From: Ruegeria sp. HKCCD4315
GTDB taxonomy: Bacteria > Pseudomonadota > Alphaproteobacteria > Rhodobacterales > Rhodobacteraceae
Assembly (NCBI RefSeq): GCF_013112245.1
Contig: NZ_WVRN01000001.1
Coordinates: forward strand, 2,360,501-2,424,500
Direction of reading: 5' to 3'
Length of the DNA: 64,000 nt
The notes beneath the pieces are model-generated. The model ran no database searches and was not told the origin of the DNA. It was given only the letters and a program-made list of their open reading frames with translations. Shown one piece after another: positions 8,512-17,642 of this stretch. The stretch's first letter is position 1. Every line of letters starts with the position of its first letter. A program made the translations under genes and the position numbers.

Positions 8512-9876
8512 ATGCAAACAATTCTGGAACCCGCCCGCCAAATCCCTGTCATCCATCAGACCGACGTGTTGGTTGTTGGCTCTGGTCCCGCAGGGCTGGC
8601 CGCAGCGCTGGCAGCGGCGCGGGCCGGGGCCGAAGTATCTCTGGTCGACCGCTTTGGTTGCATGGGCGGCAACATCACTGCTGTGGGCGTCGAGGGGTTT
8701 GCCTGGTATCGCCATGAACAGACGGTCGAGGCCGGCGGTATCGGCATGGAATTCGAAACCCGTGCCAAAGACATGGGCGCGGCTGTCCCCGAAAGCCAGT
8801 CGCTGAGTTATGAGCTGGACAGCGAAGGGTTCAAACTGGTCGCCGACAAGCTGGTCGAAGAGGCAGGCGTGCATCCAATGCTGCACCGTCAGTTTGTCGC
8901 CCCTATCATGGAGGGCGACCGGATCACCGGCATCATCACCGAATCCAAAGCCGGGCGCGAGGCGATCCTGACCAAAGTGGTAATCGACGCCACCGGCGAC
9001 GCGGATGTGGCGCACCGCGCAGGCGCACCGACCCACAAGACCCCGCGTGAAGACATGATGGCCGCCTCGGTCATGTTCCATCTGGCTGGCGTCGATAAAC
9101 GCGCGTTCATGGAGGGCGTGAAGGCCGACCCGCAGACCTACAAGGACTGGGGCGGCGGCGGTGAGTGGAATATCGAGACTAGCGGCAAGGAAGACGACAT
9201 GTTCTCGCCCTTTGTTCACAAGCCATTTCAGCAAGCCATAGATGAAGGGCTGATCCCGCCGCATCTGAACACCATCGCAGGCACCTGGGGCGCAATGCAT
9301 GACACCGGTGAGCTGACGTATATGAACCTCATCCACTTGGCCGAAATCGACGGCACCGACCCCGACAGCCTGACACGCGGCGAGATCGAGGGCCGCCGCC
9401 AGTCGATGCTGGCTATTGACGCTTTGCGCCGGTTCATGCCGGGCTGTGAAAACGCGCGGCTTCGAAACTTCGGTATGACCATTGGCATCCGCGACACGCG
9501 CAAGATCGACGCGGTGTATAACATGACCGAAAACGATGCCCGCCATCAGGGTCGGTTTGAAGATACCATTGGCATCTATCCCGAATTCATTGACGGTTAT
9601 GGCATTCTGATCCTGCCTACCACGGGACGGTACATGCAGGTTCCCTACCGGTCGATGCTGCCAAAGGGTATCAAGGGGTTGCTCGTTGCAGGCCGGTCGC
9701 ATGGTGCAGGTCGAGTAGCGCATGCCGCCACGCGCAACATGGCCTGTTGTGCCGTTATGGGTCAGGGTGCAGGCATTGCGGCAGCGCTGTCATTGAAAAG
9801 CAATCAGGACCTGGACCAGTTGAACTTGGCACCTGTTCACACGGAACTGGAACGCCAAGGGGTCAGGATTCACTGA
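8512..9876 (+). CDS. FAD-dependent oxidoreductase (FAD_oxidored family)
   Basis: A flavoprotein of 454 residues with an N-terminal Rossmann motif (VVGSGPAGLAAALAAARAGA, GSGPAG at 23-28), a ribose-binding Asp in SLVDR, and the GCMGGNIT segment typical of PF12831 family oxidoreductases. A C-terminal FAD-binding portion has LLVAGRSHGAGRVAHAATRNM. The substrate is not predictable. The stop codon overlaps the start of the next gene (TGATG at 9874-9878), so the flavoprotein and the oxygenase behind it are translationally coupled and probably work on one pathway. Confidence 0.88.
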   Translation: MQTILEPARQIPVIHQTDVLVVGSGPAGLAAALAAARAGAEVSLVDRFGCMGGNITAVGVEGFAWYRHEQTVEAGGIGMEFETRAKDMGAAVPESQSLSYELDSEGFKLVADKLVEEAGVHPMLHRQFVAPIMEGDRITGIITESKAGREAILTKVVIDATGDADVAHRAGAPTHKTPREDMMAASVMFHLAGVDKRAFMEGVKADPQTYKDWGGGGEWNIETSGKEDDMFSPFVHKPFQQAIDEGLIPPHLNTIAGTWGAMHDTGELTYMNLIHLAEIDGTDPDSLTRGEIEGRRQSMLAIDALRRFMPGCENARLRNFGMTIGIRDTRKIDAVYNMTENDARHQGRFEDTIGIYPEFIDGYGILILPTTGRYMQVPYRSMLPKGIKGLLVAGRSHGAGRVAHAATRNMACCAVMGQGAGIAAALSLKSNQDLDQLNLAPVHTELERQGVRIH

Positions 9877-10850
9877 TGGACAGCATTCCAACAATCGACA
9901 TCTCGCCTTTGACCGATCCAAAAACCGATGCATACGAAGCTACGGTGCAGCACATCCTTGAGGCTTGTACCGGGATCGGGTTCCTGTCCATCACCGGAAC
10001 AGGCGTGGCTCAGGAAACTGTTGATCAAGTCAGACAGACGACCAGAGAGATTTTTGCCATCGATGAGTCGCGTAAATGGGATCAGGCCATTACCCGCGAA
10101 AACTATCGCGGGTATATCCCCATGGGGTTCTTCACACCCAACGATGGCTCGGGCAACGCGGACAAATACGAAGGCTACAAGCTGCATCACGAAGTCGCGG
10201 CAAATGCCCCGATACGCTCGGTCTGTTCTTTGTACGGGCCGAATCTGTGGCCGGACGAAGTACCCGGCGCCAAAGAGATCATTCTAGGTTACTGGAGCCA
10301 ACTGGATCGGGTCGCCGATCTTTTGCTTGGGGCGTTAGAGACAGGTCTGAACCTGAAGCCAAACACGCTGCGCAGTGCGTTCCAGGACCCGATGACCAAC
10401 ATGACCCTGCTACACTATCCGCCGCAGGCTGAGGGCGAGGCGGGCTATGGCATCCATCCCCACAAGGACACGGACGCTCTGACCATTATCGCTCCAGATC
10501 CGGTGGGCGGACTTGAAGTACAGACGCGCACTGGGGGATGGATCACACCAAACTGCCCGCCGGGCGGGTTTGTCGTCAATATCGGCGACATGCTAGAGCT
10601 TTGGTCAGGCGGCCGGTTGAAATCCACGCCGCACCGGGTGGTTAACCGGTCAGGCAAAGAGCGGTATTCTTTCCCCTACTTCGCCGTCCCCCGCCACGAC
10701 GTCATCGTCGAACCATTGTTGGCTGCGCTGCCTGTTTTCGACCGCCCTGCTGTTCATTGCGGGCATTGGTCCGCAGAAATCTGGCGCACCAACTGGCCCG
10801 ATGAGACCGCAGACGACAATACGCCGGAACTGGGGACACTTCAGGACTAA
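9876..10850 (+). CDS. 2-oxoglutarate/Fe(II)-dependent oxygenase, isopenicillin-N-synthase-like
   Basis: A non-heme iron dioxygenase of 324 residues. It has the N-terminal DIOX_N region (PTIDISPL..., GIGFLSITGTGV) and a 2OG-FeII_Oxy core with iron ligands H196-K-D198 and H253, plus R263-Y-S265 as the usual co-substrate anchor (R-x-S). This arrangement points to 2-oxoglutarate use rather than the oxidase chemistry of IPNS itself. The start ATG overlaps the stop of the upstream FAD oxidoreductase by one base. Likely to hydroxylate or desaturate a small molecule; which one is unknown. Confidence 0.88.
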   Translation: MDSIPTIDISPLTDPKTDAYEATVQHILEACTGIGFLSITGTGVAQETVDQVRQTTREIFAIDESRKWDQAITRENYRGYIPMGFFTPNDGSGNADKYEGYKLHHEVAANAPIRSVCSLYGPNLWPDEVPGAKEIILGYWSQLDRVADLLLGALETGLNLKPNTLRSAFQDPMTNMTLLHYPPQAEGEAGYGIHPHKDTDALTIIAPDPVGGLEVQTRTGGWITPNCPPGGFVVNIGDMLELWSGGRLKSTPHRVVNRSGKERYSFPYFAVPRHDVIVEPLLAALPVFDRPAVHCGHWSAEIWRTNWPDETADDNTPELGTLQD

Positions 10851-10939
10851 AGGCTGCAATTTCAGGCCAAATGAAGCGCTTGCATCACTCGCCTTGATAC
10901 GCCAAGAACACCATCAAAGACCTGCAAAAGGGGATCGCG

Positions 10940-12013
10940 ATGGCATTGCCGGTTAAGGATCAGATGAGATACTGGGGCGTCGTCGCTTTTGTTTTTGTAT
11001 TGATCCTCTGGGCTTTAGGAGATGTCCTGCTGCCGTTTGTGATCGGCGGGGCCATCGCCTATTTCCTTGATCCCGTCGCTGATCGGCTTGAACGGCTTGG
11101 CCTGTCACGCATGGCGGCCACAGCAATCATTACCGTTGTTGGCATTCTGGGGTTTGTGTTGGCTATCCTGATGGTCGTGCCAGCCCTGATCACCCAGTTG
11201 CTGGATCTTGTGGACGTGATGCCTGAGCTGTTCAAGCAATTGCGTGGTTTCGTAGAAAAACAGTTCCCATCCCTGTTGGACCGGGAATCCAGCACGCACC
11301 AGATGCTCGTGTCTTTTGGCGAAACGCTCAAGTCTAAAACCGGGGACGTTTTGCAAACGGTGCTGACCTCGCTGGGGTCTGCCATCAACATCGTGGTTCT
11401 TCTGGTGATCGTGCCGGTTGTTGCAGTCTACCTTCTGTTGGACTGGGATCGCATGATCGCCCGGATTGGAGAGTTGCTGCCGCGCGATCACGCGCCAACC
11501 ATCAAACGGTTAGCGAGCGAGATTGATGCCGTTCTGGCCTCTTTCGTACGCGGGATGGGTACTGTCTGTCTGATCCTTGGCACGTATTATGCGGTAGCTC
11601 TGATGCTCGCGGGTCTGCAATTCGGCCTGATCGTGGGTTTCATTGCGGGGTTGGTCACGTTCATTCCCTATCTGGGTGCTTTGATCGGTGGCACGCTGGC
11701 CATCGGACTGGCACTGTTCCAGTTCTGGGGCGACTGGGCTCATATCGGCCTGATCGCGGGTATTTTTGCCATTGGGCAAGTGACCGAGGGCAATTTTCTG
11801 ACACCCAAACTGGTCGGAAACTCCGTTGGGCTTCACCCGGTTTGGCTGTTGCTAGCGCTGTCGGTCTTTGGCGCGCTCTTTGGCTTTGTCGGGATGTTGG
11901 TTGCCGTTCCGGTCGCAGCGGCCCTTGGCGTTTTGGCTCGGTTTGGAACCTCGCTCTATCTGGACAGCCGCCTGTACACCGGTCTTGAAAGCCAGGATCA
12001 GGAAACCGAGTAA
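10940..12013 (+). CDS. AI-2E/PerM family membrane permease
   Basis: A 357-residue inner-membrane protein with an N-terminal helix pair, a soluble amphipathic part (about residues 95-150) and a block of five to six helices, which is the AI-2E transporter (PerM/TqsA) layout. The segments LPFVIGGAIAYFLDPVADRLERLGLSR (split around residue 45) and FLTPKLVGNSVGLHPVWLLLALSVFGALFGF are characteristic. Function in this family ranges from export of signalling molecules to Na+/H+ antiport, so no substrate is proposed. It abuts the Hda-like gene with no gap (stop 12013, ATG 12014), a pairing that is common in alphaproteobacteria. Confidence 0.88.
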   Translation: MALPVKDQMRYWGVVAFVFVLILWALGDVLLPFVIGGAIAYFLDPVADRLERLGLSRMAATAIITVVGILGFVLAILMVVPALITQLLDLVDVMPELFKQLRGFVEKQFPSLLDRESSTHQMLVSFGETLKSKTGDVLQTVLTSLGSAINIVVLLVIVPVVAVYLLLDWDRMIARIGELLPRDHAPTIKRLASEIDAVLASFVRGMGTVCLILGTYYAVALMLAGLQFGLIVGFIAGLVTFIPYLGALIGGTLAIGLALFQFWGDWAHIGLIAGIFAIGQVTEGNFLTPKLVGNSVGLHPVWLLLALSVFGALFGFVGMLVAVPVAAALGVLARFGTSLYLDSRLYTGLESQDQETE

Positions 12014-12703
12014 ATGGCCCGACAACTCAGCTTTGATCTGCCCGCCAAAACTGCGCTTGGGCGCGAGGACTTCTTTGTCTCGCCTGCCAATGCTTTGGCC
12101 GTAGCCATGATCTCGGCCACATCCTGGCCCGGAAACAAACTGGTGCTGAGCGGCCCTGCTGGCGCCGGCAAAACCCACCTGGCGCATGTCTGGGCCGCTG
12201 AAACCGGCGGTCGCATCATTCAAGCGTCTGAATTGCGCTATGACGATGTACCAGAACTGGCGCGAAAGCCGATTGCGGTCGAAGACGTGCCGATGGTTGC
12301 CGGTGATCTGGAACAGCAGAAAACGCTGTTTCACCTGCACAATCTGGTTCTGGCCGAGGGGCACGCCCTGTTGATGACCGGCAGGCTTGCGCCGAAGTTC
12401 TGGGAAATGCCGCTGGCAGATCTGCAAAGCCGGGTTGAAGGGGCCCACCACGTCGCGTTGGATCCGCCCGACGATGCGCTGCTGGGCGCAGTGCTGGCCA
12501 AGCTGTTTGTGGACCGTCAGTTGAATCCCGGCCCCGAGGTCATTGCTTATCTCGTCAAGCATATGGACCGCCGGTTTGAAACCGCCGCAAATGTTGTCAA
12601 ACAGCTGGACCACCTGGCATTGACGGAAAAACGTGACATCACCCGCGCATTGGCCGTGCGGGTTTTAAACACGAGCCCGGATGAGATCGAGACGGGTGAT
12701 TGA
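12014..12703 (+). CDS. Hda/DnaA-like AAA+ ATPase (regulatory inactivation of DnaA)
   Basis: A 229-residue DnaA-related ATPase without the DNA-binding domain IV. It begins MARQLSFDLP, a hexapeptide of the kind that Hda/HdaA uses to bind the beta clamp (QL[S/D]LF-like), then Walker A GPAGAGKTH (47-55), a sensor region LLMTGRLAPKFWEMPLADLQSR and the box VII-like AAA lid (MDRRFETAANVVKQLDHLAL). The expected role is to promote ATP hydrolysis by DnaA after replication starts. Linkage to the PerM gene upstream and the phosphatase gene downstream suggests an operon. Confidence 0.88.
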   Translation: MARQLSFDLPAKTALGREDFFVSPANALAVAMISATSWPGNKLVLSGPAGAGKTHLAHVWAAETGGRIIQASELRYDDVPELARKPIAVEDVPMVAGDLEQQKTLFHLHNLVLAEGHALLMTGRLAPKFWEMPLADLQSRVEGAHHVALDPPDDALLGAVLAKLFVDRQLNPGPEVIAYLVKHMDRRFETAANVVKQLDHLALTEKRDITRALAVRVLNTSPDEIETGD

Positions 12704-12752
12704 CCCGCAAGCTCCAATTTCGCATCCTCTGACTGCACTATCTGGAAGACAC

Positions 12753-14297
12753 ATGGATCAGACCGTCGAAACCGACATCCCGGACTGGGGACCATTCGGA
12801 AAACCATTGTTCGACGACCCTGGCACGCGGGCTCTGTCACGGGTCGGGGTGGTCGATGTTGGGTCGAACTCGGTTCGAATGGTCATCTTCGACGGGGCGG
12901 CCCGATCACCCGCATATTTCTACAACGAAAAGGTGATGTGCGAACTGGGCGCGGGCCTGTCCGAGACAGGGAGTTTGAACCCGCGTGGGCGCGACCGCGC
13001 GCTGGCGGCACTGCGCAGGTTCCAGCATCTGGCAATGGATTTGGATCTGCCCGGGCTGCACGTGGTGGCCACAGCCGCAGTGCGAGAGGCCGAAGACGGC
13101 CCGGATTTCTGCGCGCAGGTCAAAGCGGAAACCGGGCTGCATGTGGCCGTGATCGACGGCGCTGAAGAGGCCCGCCTGTCAGCGCAAGGCGTGTTGCTGG
13201 GTTGGCCCGGTGCGTATGGCCTGATCTGCGATATTGGCGGCTCGTCCATGGAATTGGCCGAAATCGGCGACGGTCAGGTCGGCCGCCGTGTGACCTCAGC
13301 CCTCGGGCCGCTGAAGCTACGCGACATCAAGGGCGGGCGACGGGCGCGCAAGGGGCATATCAAGTCAACAATGGAGGAACTGCGCGATCAGATGGGCCCG
13401 CAGCGGGACCGTCTGTTTCTGGTCGGTGGCAGTTGGCGCGCCTTTGCGCGGTTGGACATGCTGCGGCGGGGCTATCCGCTGAACGTGCTGCACGAATACC
13501 GCATGACCACCAAACAGGTGCGTGAAACGATCAAGTTCATCGAAAAGAACGATCCCGACAAGCTGCGCAGCCAAGCTGGGGTCTCAAGCTCGCGCATGTC
13601 ATTGATTCCCTATGCGATGGACGTGCTGGCGCGGCTGATCCGAACGTTCAAGCCCAAGGATATCGCGATTTCAAGCTATGGCATCCGCGAAGGCCTGCTT
13701 TACGAACAGATGTCACAGGAACTGCGCGACCGCGACCCTTTGATCGAGGCCAGTCGTTTTTCCGAAGCCAAAGATGCGCGCCTGCCCGGCTTTGGTCGCC
13801 ACCTTTATGATTTTGTAATGCCCTTGTTCCGGTCAGCACCGCCCAGCCGGGTACGCCTGATCAAGGCGGCCTGCCTGTTGCACGACGTCACTTGGCGGGC
13901 CCACCCGGATTACCGGGCCGAAGCATGTTTCGACTATGTCACTCGCGCAAATCTTGGTGGCCTGAAGCATTCCGAGCGTGTTTTTATCGGGCTAGCATTG
14001 CAGCATCGGTATCGCAACAAACGTGAAGGCAACCGTTTTGCCCCGTTGTATGAATTACTGGACGAGAAAGACCAAAAACAGGCCGAGATCCTGGGCAAAG
14101 CTATGCGATTTGGCGCGATGCTGTGGATGCACAACGATGCCAATATGGGACGACTGAAACTCTATCCCAAAAAACGCGAGCTAGAGCTGTATCTGCCCGA
14201 AGCTGCGGCACCATTGTTCAGCGAAGTGGCCGAAGCGCGCTTGAATTCACTGGCAAGCGCACTGAAATCCGAAATGCGCGTGATCATCAAGAACTGA
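12753..14297 (+). CDS. Ppx/GppA family exopolyphosphatase/pppGpp phosphatase
   Basis: An actin-like phosphohydrolase of 514 residues that would degrade polyphosphate or pppGpp. Motif VGVVDVGSNSVRMVIFDG forms the first phosphate loop, GLICDIGGSSMELAEI the second, and the C-terminal half contains an HD-like helical domain (around HDVTWRAHPDYRAE). Start ATG 12753 follows GGAAG with good spacing; an open frame extends upstream but overlaps the Hda-like gene and lacks support. It is probably the third gene of the run beginning at 10940. Confidence 0.9.
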   Translation: MDQTVETDIPDWGPFGKPLFDDPGTRALSRVGVVDVGSNSVRMVIFDGAARSPAYFYNEKVMCELGAGLSETGSLNPRGRDRALAALRRFQHLAMDLDLPGLHVVATAAVREAEDGPDFCAQVKAETGLHVAVIDGAEEARLSAQGVLLGWPGAYGLICDIGGSSMELAEIGDGQVGRRVTSALGPLKLRDIKGGRRARKGHIKSTMEELRDQMGPQRDRLFLVGGSWRAFARLDMLRRGYPLNVLHEYRMTTKQVRETIKFIEKNDPDKLRSQAGVSSSRMSLIPYAMDVLARLIRTFKPKDIAISSYGIREGLLYEQMSQELRDRDPLIEASRFSEAKDARLPGFGRHLYDFVMPLFRSAPPSRVRLIKAACLLHDVTWRAHPDYRAEACFDYVTRANLGGLKHSERVFIGLALQHRYRNKREGNRFAPLYELLDEKDQKQAEILGKAMRFGAMLWMHNDANMGRLKLYPKKRELELYLPEAAAPLFSEVAEARLNSLASALKSEMRVIIKN

Positions 14298-14304
14298 GAT
14301 TGTC

Positions 14305-14679
14305 TCAGATATCAGTTGCGCCTTCGGGAACCTCTTCATCCTTGTCTTCAGGCTCGGGCAGGTCTTCAATCGGTTTTTTGCGGATGATAATGTCGCCGTT
14401 GGGCAGGATTTCCGGCACTTCATAAGCGCTCCAATCCTTGACCTCAGCCGCCAGTTCCGCCAGCGCAGGGCCCATCTCTTGCAGGAAAGATTGCATGGCC
14501 GGCCCAAACTCGTCCGCCATCCCAAGCAATTCATCCAGTGCCGGTTCCATTTCCTTGCGCAGCCCTTCGAAAAACAGCTCGGCCCCCTGCTCCATCAGGG
14601 ATTTGCCCGTGTCTTCTTGTGCCAGTGTTGGCACCGCCAAAGACGCCCACACGACGCTGATCAAAACAATCCGTTTCAT
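14305..14679 (-). CDS. Small secreted hypothetical protein, 124 aa
   Basis: Not a family I can name with confidence. A Sec signal peptide (MKRIVLISVVWASLAVPTLAQ) precedes a helical, Met/Glu-rich body and a Pro/Asp/Glu-rich tail (EDLPEPEDKDEEVPEG). Such 120-residue proteins recur in Rhodobacterales, sometimes under an AAA+ label that this sequence does not justify, since no P-loop is present. The gene is convergent with the phosphatase gene (7-nt gap) and lies downstream of the nuclease-like gene. Confidence 0.7.
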   Translation of the reverse strand: MKRIVLISVVWASLAVPTLAQEDTGKSLMEQGAELFFEGLRKEMEPALDELLGMADEFGPAMQSFLQEMGPALAELAAEVKDWSAYEVPEILPNGDIIIRKKPIEDLPEPEDKDEEVPEGATDI

Positions 14680-14716
14680 AACGTTGATATAAGCCTTCAG
14701 ATGCAAGCTGCAAAGG

Positions 14717-15718
14717 CTACAGATCAATATCCAGAGTGACTGGGAAATGGTCCGAGGCTGCCAACAGCGCTTGCCGCAACTCTGGTTCAGACCAGCATGC
14801 AACATCCCGAAACGGGTGCCATATGCGCCAGGCTGGATCAAAGGCCCGCAAATCCTCTGAGATCATGATGTAGTCCAGCAACGCCTCAAGAAACTGGCCT
14901 TCGTCGGGGCGCGCGAAACGTGCAGTGGACGGCACTGATCCCGGCCTGAACTCATGCGCCCTGATCGCATGCGGGTCATACAGCCCCGCTTGCAACAAAA
15001 TCTCAACCGACGACCGTCCGAACAGATGTTCAAACTCATCCAGACCCGGTCCGTCATTCAGATCGCCTAGCAAAACGACAGACTCATTCTGCGCCAAATG
15101 CGCCTCGACCCTTCTGGCCAGCCAAACCGCCTGCGCAAGTTGCTTGCGGCGGTTGGCAATCGAAATGCGGATCGCCTCATCCCTTGAATCTGCCCCATGC
15201 GGCGCTTTTGACTTTAGATGCGCCCCGATCAACCTGACGTCCTTGCCCGAACGAGTTGTCAGAGCCAGTTCCATTGGCGGTTTGGAAAATCGGACGATGT
15301 CTTCAGTCGCATCAACATCCAGGTCAATTTTGAATTCACCATCGAACCGAGGGGAGGACAGGTCGTCGGCGTCTCCTTTTGGGTCGTGGCGCACGTCCAG
15401 AACTGACCTGTCATACAACAATGCCAACTCCTGGTGTGTGTCATTGGCAAAACCCATCACCGCGTCAGAAGTGCGAAGATCGAATGCCTCGGCAAAGGCC
15501 TGTAATGCGCGTACCGTGTTCTGGCGTTTGCCGGTGTTCGGTGCCTCAACGATCAGAACCGCATCAGCATCTATCGCGGTCAGAACCTTGGCAATTGCCT
15601 CGACCTGCTGGGCCTTGGTGACGTCGTGCCTGCCCGACCAGCTTTCATCGACAATGAGGGCGTCGTTTTTGTCGAAAAGATTGGCGAACCATTCGATATT
15701 ATAGGTCGCCAGCCGCAT
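14717..15718 (-). CDS. Endonuclease/exonuclease/phosphatase (EEP) family protein
   Basis: A 333-residue metal-dependent phosphoesterase with the EEP motifs MRLATYNIEWF at the start, VEAPN (metal-binding Glu), a GAHLKSK segment (catalytic His), LLGDLNDG (Asp/Asn pair) and ASDHFPV at the C-terminus (His). It has no signal peptide. Members cleave DNA, RNA, lipids or inositol phosphates; nothing here fixes the substrate. The start at 15718 lies 4 nt beyond the stop of the TerB-DnaJ gene, so the two are one transcriptional and probably translational unit. Confidence 0.85.
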   Translation of the reverse strand: MRLATYNIEWFANLFDKNDALIVDESWSGRHDVTKAQQVEAIAKVLTAIDADAVLIVEAPNTGKRQNTVRALQAFAEAFDLRTSDAVMGFANDTHQELALLYDRSVLDVRHDPKGDADDLSSPRFDGEFKIDLDVDATEDIVRFSKPPMELALTTRSGKDVRLIGAHLKSKAPHGADSRDEAIRISIANRRKQLAQAVWLARRVEAHLAQNESVVLLGDLNDGPGLDEFEHLFGRSSVEILLQAGLYDPHAIRAHEFRPGSVPSTARFARPDEGQFLEALLDYIMISEDLRAFDPAWRIWHPFRDVACWSEPELRQALLAASDHFPVTLDIDL

Positions 15719-15722
15719 CTTC

Positions 15723-16403
15723 TCAGGCCGCCGCGCCGTTGATTTCATCCCAGGCGCGGTTGATATCGATCATCTTTTTTTCAGCCAACCGGATCGCTTC
15801 TTCCGGGACACCGCGTGCCATCATCGCATCCGGATGAGTCTCGCGTACCAGTTGACGCCAGACTTTGCGGATCTCAGTTACCGGCATGTCCCGTGATACG
15901 CCCAGCACCACGTAAGGGTCATTGGGTGCCTCGGGTACAAACCGCGCGCGCAAGGCCAGAAACTGCGCGTCGGTCTGACCAAAGATGCGACTGACCTCTT
16001 CCAGGAATTCGTTTTCATTGGGATGGTAAAACCCGTCTGCCATAGCGATGTGGAACAGCCCTTCCATCAGGTCGCAGAGGGTCGTGTTGTCTTCGGAAAA
16101 CATCCGAGCGATCTTGCGGGCATAGTCCTGGTATCCGGCAACATCCGTGCGCGCCATATTGAAAACCCGCGCAGCGCCTTCTTCATCCTCGCGCGCAATC
16201 TGGAACACGTCGCGGAAGGCCGTGACCTCGTCCCGCGTCACCTGCCCGTCCGCTTTGGCCATTTTTGCGCCCAGCGCAATGACGGCAATCGTGAACGCAA
16301 CCGAGCGTTCAGGCGGCGAGCGTAGCTTTTCAAAAACAGCGGTCAGGCTTTCGCCCTGTGCAAGAGCGCTGAGCGCGTCAGATATGCGGGTCCAGATCGA
16401 CAT
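15723..16403 (-). CDS. TerB-DnaJ protein (soluble DjlA-like cochaperone)
   Basis: A 226-residue two-domain protein. Residues 20-145 form a TerB-like helical domain with the acidic repeats MAKADGQVTRDE and IAMADGFYHPNENE, and residues 161-226 a C-terminal J domain with the HPD tripeptide at 190-192 (RETHPDAMM), needed to stimulate DnaK. Unlike E. coli DjlA it has no N-terminal transmembrane helix, so it should be cytoplasmic. Its partner is probably DnaK, encoded elsewhere. Confidence 0.9.
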   Translation of the reverse strand: MSIWTRISDALSALAQGESLTAVFEKLRSPPERSVAFTIAVIALGAKMAKADGQVTRDEVTAFRDVFQIAREDEEGAARVFNMARTDVAGYQDYARKIARMFSEDNTTLCDLMEGLFHIAMADGFYHPNENEFLEEVSRIFGQTDAQFLALRARFVPEAPNDPYVVLGVSRDMPVTEIRKVWRQLVRETHPDAMMARGVPEEAIRLAEKKMIDINRAWDEINGAAA

Positions 16404-16448
16404 GGCCGTACCCTAGCGCCACAATCCGGGACTGTCAGGTGCGATAGA

Positions 16449-16937
16449 TCATTCCGGTGAAAGAATTTTCTGCATCAGCACAAGATCCAGCCACTGCCCC
16501 CATTTGTAACCGACTTGAGGCATATGTCCGACCTGTTCGAACCCCAACGCTGTGTGGAATGCAATGGCAGACGGGTTTGCGGACGAGATGCCAGCAACCA
16601 GCACATGGACGCCTTCGGCACGCGCGGCCTTTTCAAGTGCCGCCATCAGGGCGCGGCCAGCACCCTTGCCGCGCGCGTCGGGTGCCAGTTGGATCGAGTG
16701 TTCCGAGCTGTGGACATACCCGGGGCCTGAGCGGAAAGGCCCAAAGGTCGCAAACCCGACCACGCGGCCTTCAATTTCTGCAACCAGAAACCCGGGACCT
16801 CGGGCGAGGATATCTTCGGCGATACTCTCAACGCTGCGGGTATCGGTTGTGAACGTCACCAACGTCTCGCGAATGATCTGATTGGTGATCTCGGCAATCG
16901 CGTGTGCATCTGCAGGCTGCGCCTGTCGGACCTTCAT
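16449..16937 (-). CDS. GNAT N-acetyltransferase, phosphinothricin-acetyltransferase-like
   Basis: Transfers an acetyl group from acetyl-CoA to a small amine. The 162-residue protein opens with [17 protein letters not shown] and a segment ([12 protein letters not shown]) of the PAT/Bar type, and carries the acetyl-CoA loop [14 protein letters not shown] and the [13 protein letters not shown] motif. The natural substrate in this branch is often methionine sulfone/sulfoximine or an amino acid, but this is family inference. It starts inside the last codons of the VOC gene (ATGA overlap 16934-16937). Confidence 0.85.
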   Translation of the reverse strand: MKVRQAQPADAHAIAEITNQIIRETLVTFTTDTRSVESIAEDILARGPGFLVAEIEGRVVGFATFGPFRSGPGYVHSSEHSIQLAPDARGKGAGRALMAALEKAARAEGVHVLVAGISSANPSAIAFHTALGFEQVGHMPQVGYKWGQWLDLVLMQKILSPE

Positions 16938-17536
16938 TCCAACACACGCACGCCGTGCGGGGTTTCAAACTCGGCCCGCAAAGCGGCTGGCCCAGTGTCG
17001 AACACCACCCAGTCCAACGCGCCAAGATGCGTGGCCAGTATTAGCGCATCCGGGTGGAACACGACCAACCTGCGTAGGCGGCAGCCGCTGTCCTGCAACA
17101 TCTGCGCCGGGTGCAGATCCCCCTGCCACTGAATCAGCGCGGGAAACAGGTTATCAAAGGGAAGTCGGCCGGTCGGTGGCACGGCCATGCGCCAACTCAG
17201 GGCCCCGCGTGTCAGATCAATCGGCGTTCCAACACCATCGGGAAACACCGAAAGAGACGCTTCGATATCCGGCACGCGACAAATCCAATTGGTCAGCCGC
17301 GGTTTACCTGTGAACCGGTCCAGATCGAACCAGCGGGTCCGTTCCGGCGTGGGCGCGTCGGGATCAATGGCAATTGCCTCAAGATACAGGCCGTCCTTGA
17401 GTCCCAGCAATCGATTATAGGTGCCAAACTTCTCGTGTTTGCCGCCCGCCTGCAGTGCAACGCCCAAAGCCTGTTCGACATGCGCGGATGCTTCTTCCAG
17501 CGTTTCTCCGGCGACAGCCAGATGATCGAGCAACAT
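16934..17536 (-). CDS. VOC-superfamily (glyoxalase-like domain) protein
   Basis: A 200-residue protein that begins [19 protein letters not shown] and continues with [14 protein letters not shown] and [12 protein letters not shown], the pattern of the Glyoxalase-like domain family PF13468. A metal-dependent lyase or isomerase is possible; the active-site residues are not assignable by eye. AGGAGGGG precedes ATG 17536. The gene lies directly behind a terminator for the mutase transcript and overlaps the acetyltransferase gene by 4 nt. Confidence 0.8.
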   Translation of the reverse strand: MLLDHLAVAGETLEEASAHVEQALGVALQAGGKHEKFGTYNRLLGLKDGLYLEAIAIDPDAPTPERTRWFDLDRFTGKPRLTNWICRVPDIEASLSVFPDGVGTPIDLTRGALSWRMAVPPTGRLPFDNLFPALIQWQGDLHPAQMLQDSGCRLRRLVVFHPDALILATHLGALDWVVFDTGPAALRAEFETPHGVRVLE

Positions 17537-17549
17537 GCGCCCCTCCTAA

Positions 17550-17582
17550 AAAAATTCGACCAGACCCAATCAGGTCTGGTCG
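17550..17582 (-). terminator. Rho-independent terminator after methylmalonyl-CoA mutase
   Basis: A perfect 10-bp stem (CGACCAGACC 17557-17566 with GGTCTGGTCG 17573-17582) and 6-nt loop, followed on the minus strand by a run of seven T. It sits 60 bp behind the mutase stop and just before the Shine-Dalgarno of the VOC gene, so it separates the two transcripts. Confidence 0.9.
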
Positions 17583-17642
17583 CATGTTTCCGCCATCGGC
17601 GCGCGATCACAAGATTTTTCGACGAAAAACCTTAGCCACTGT

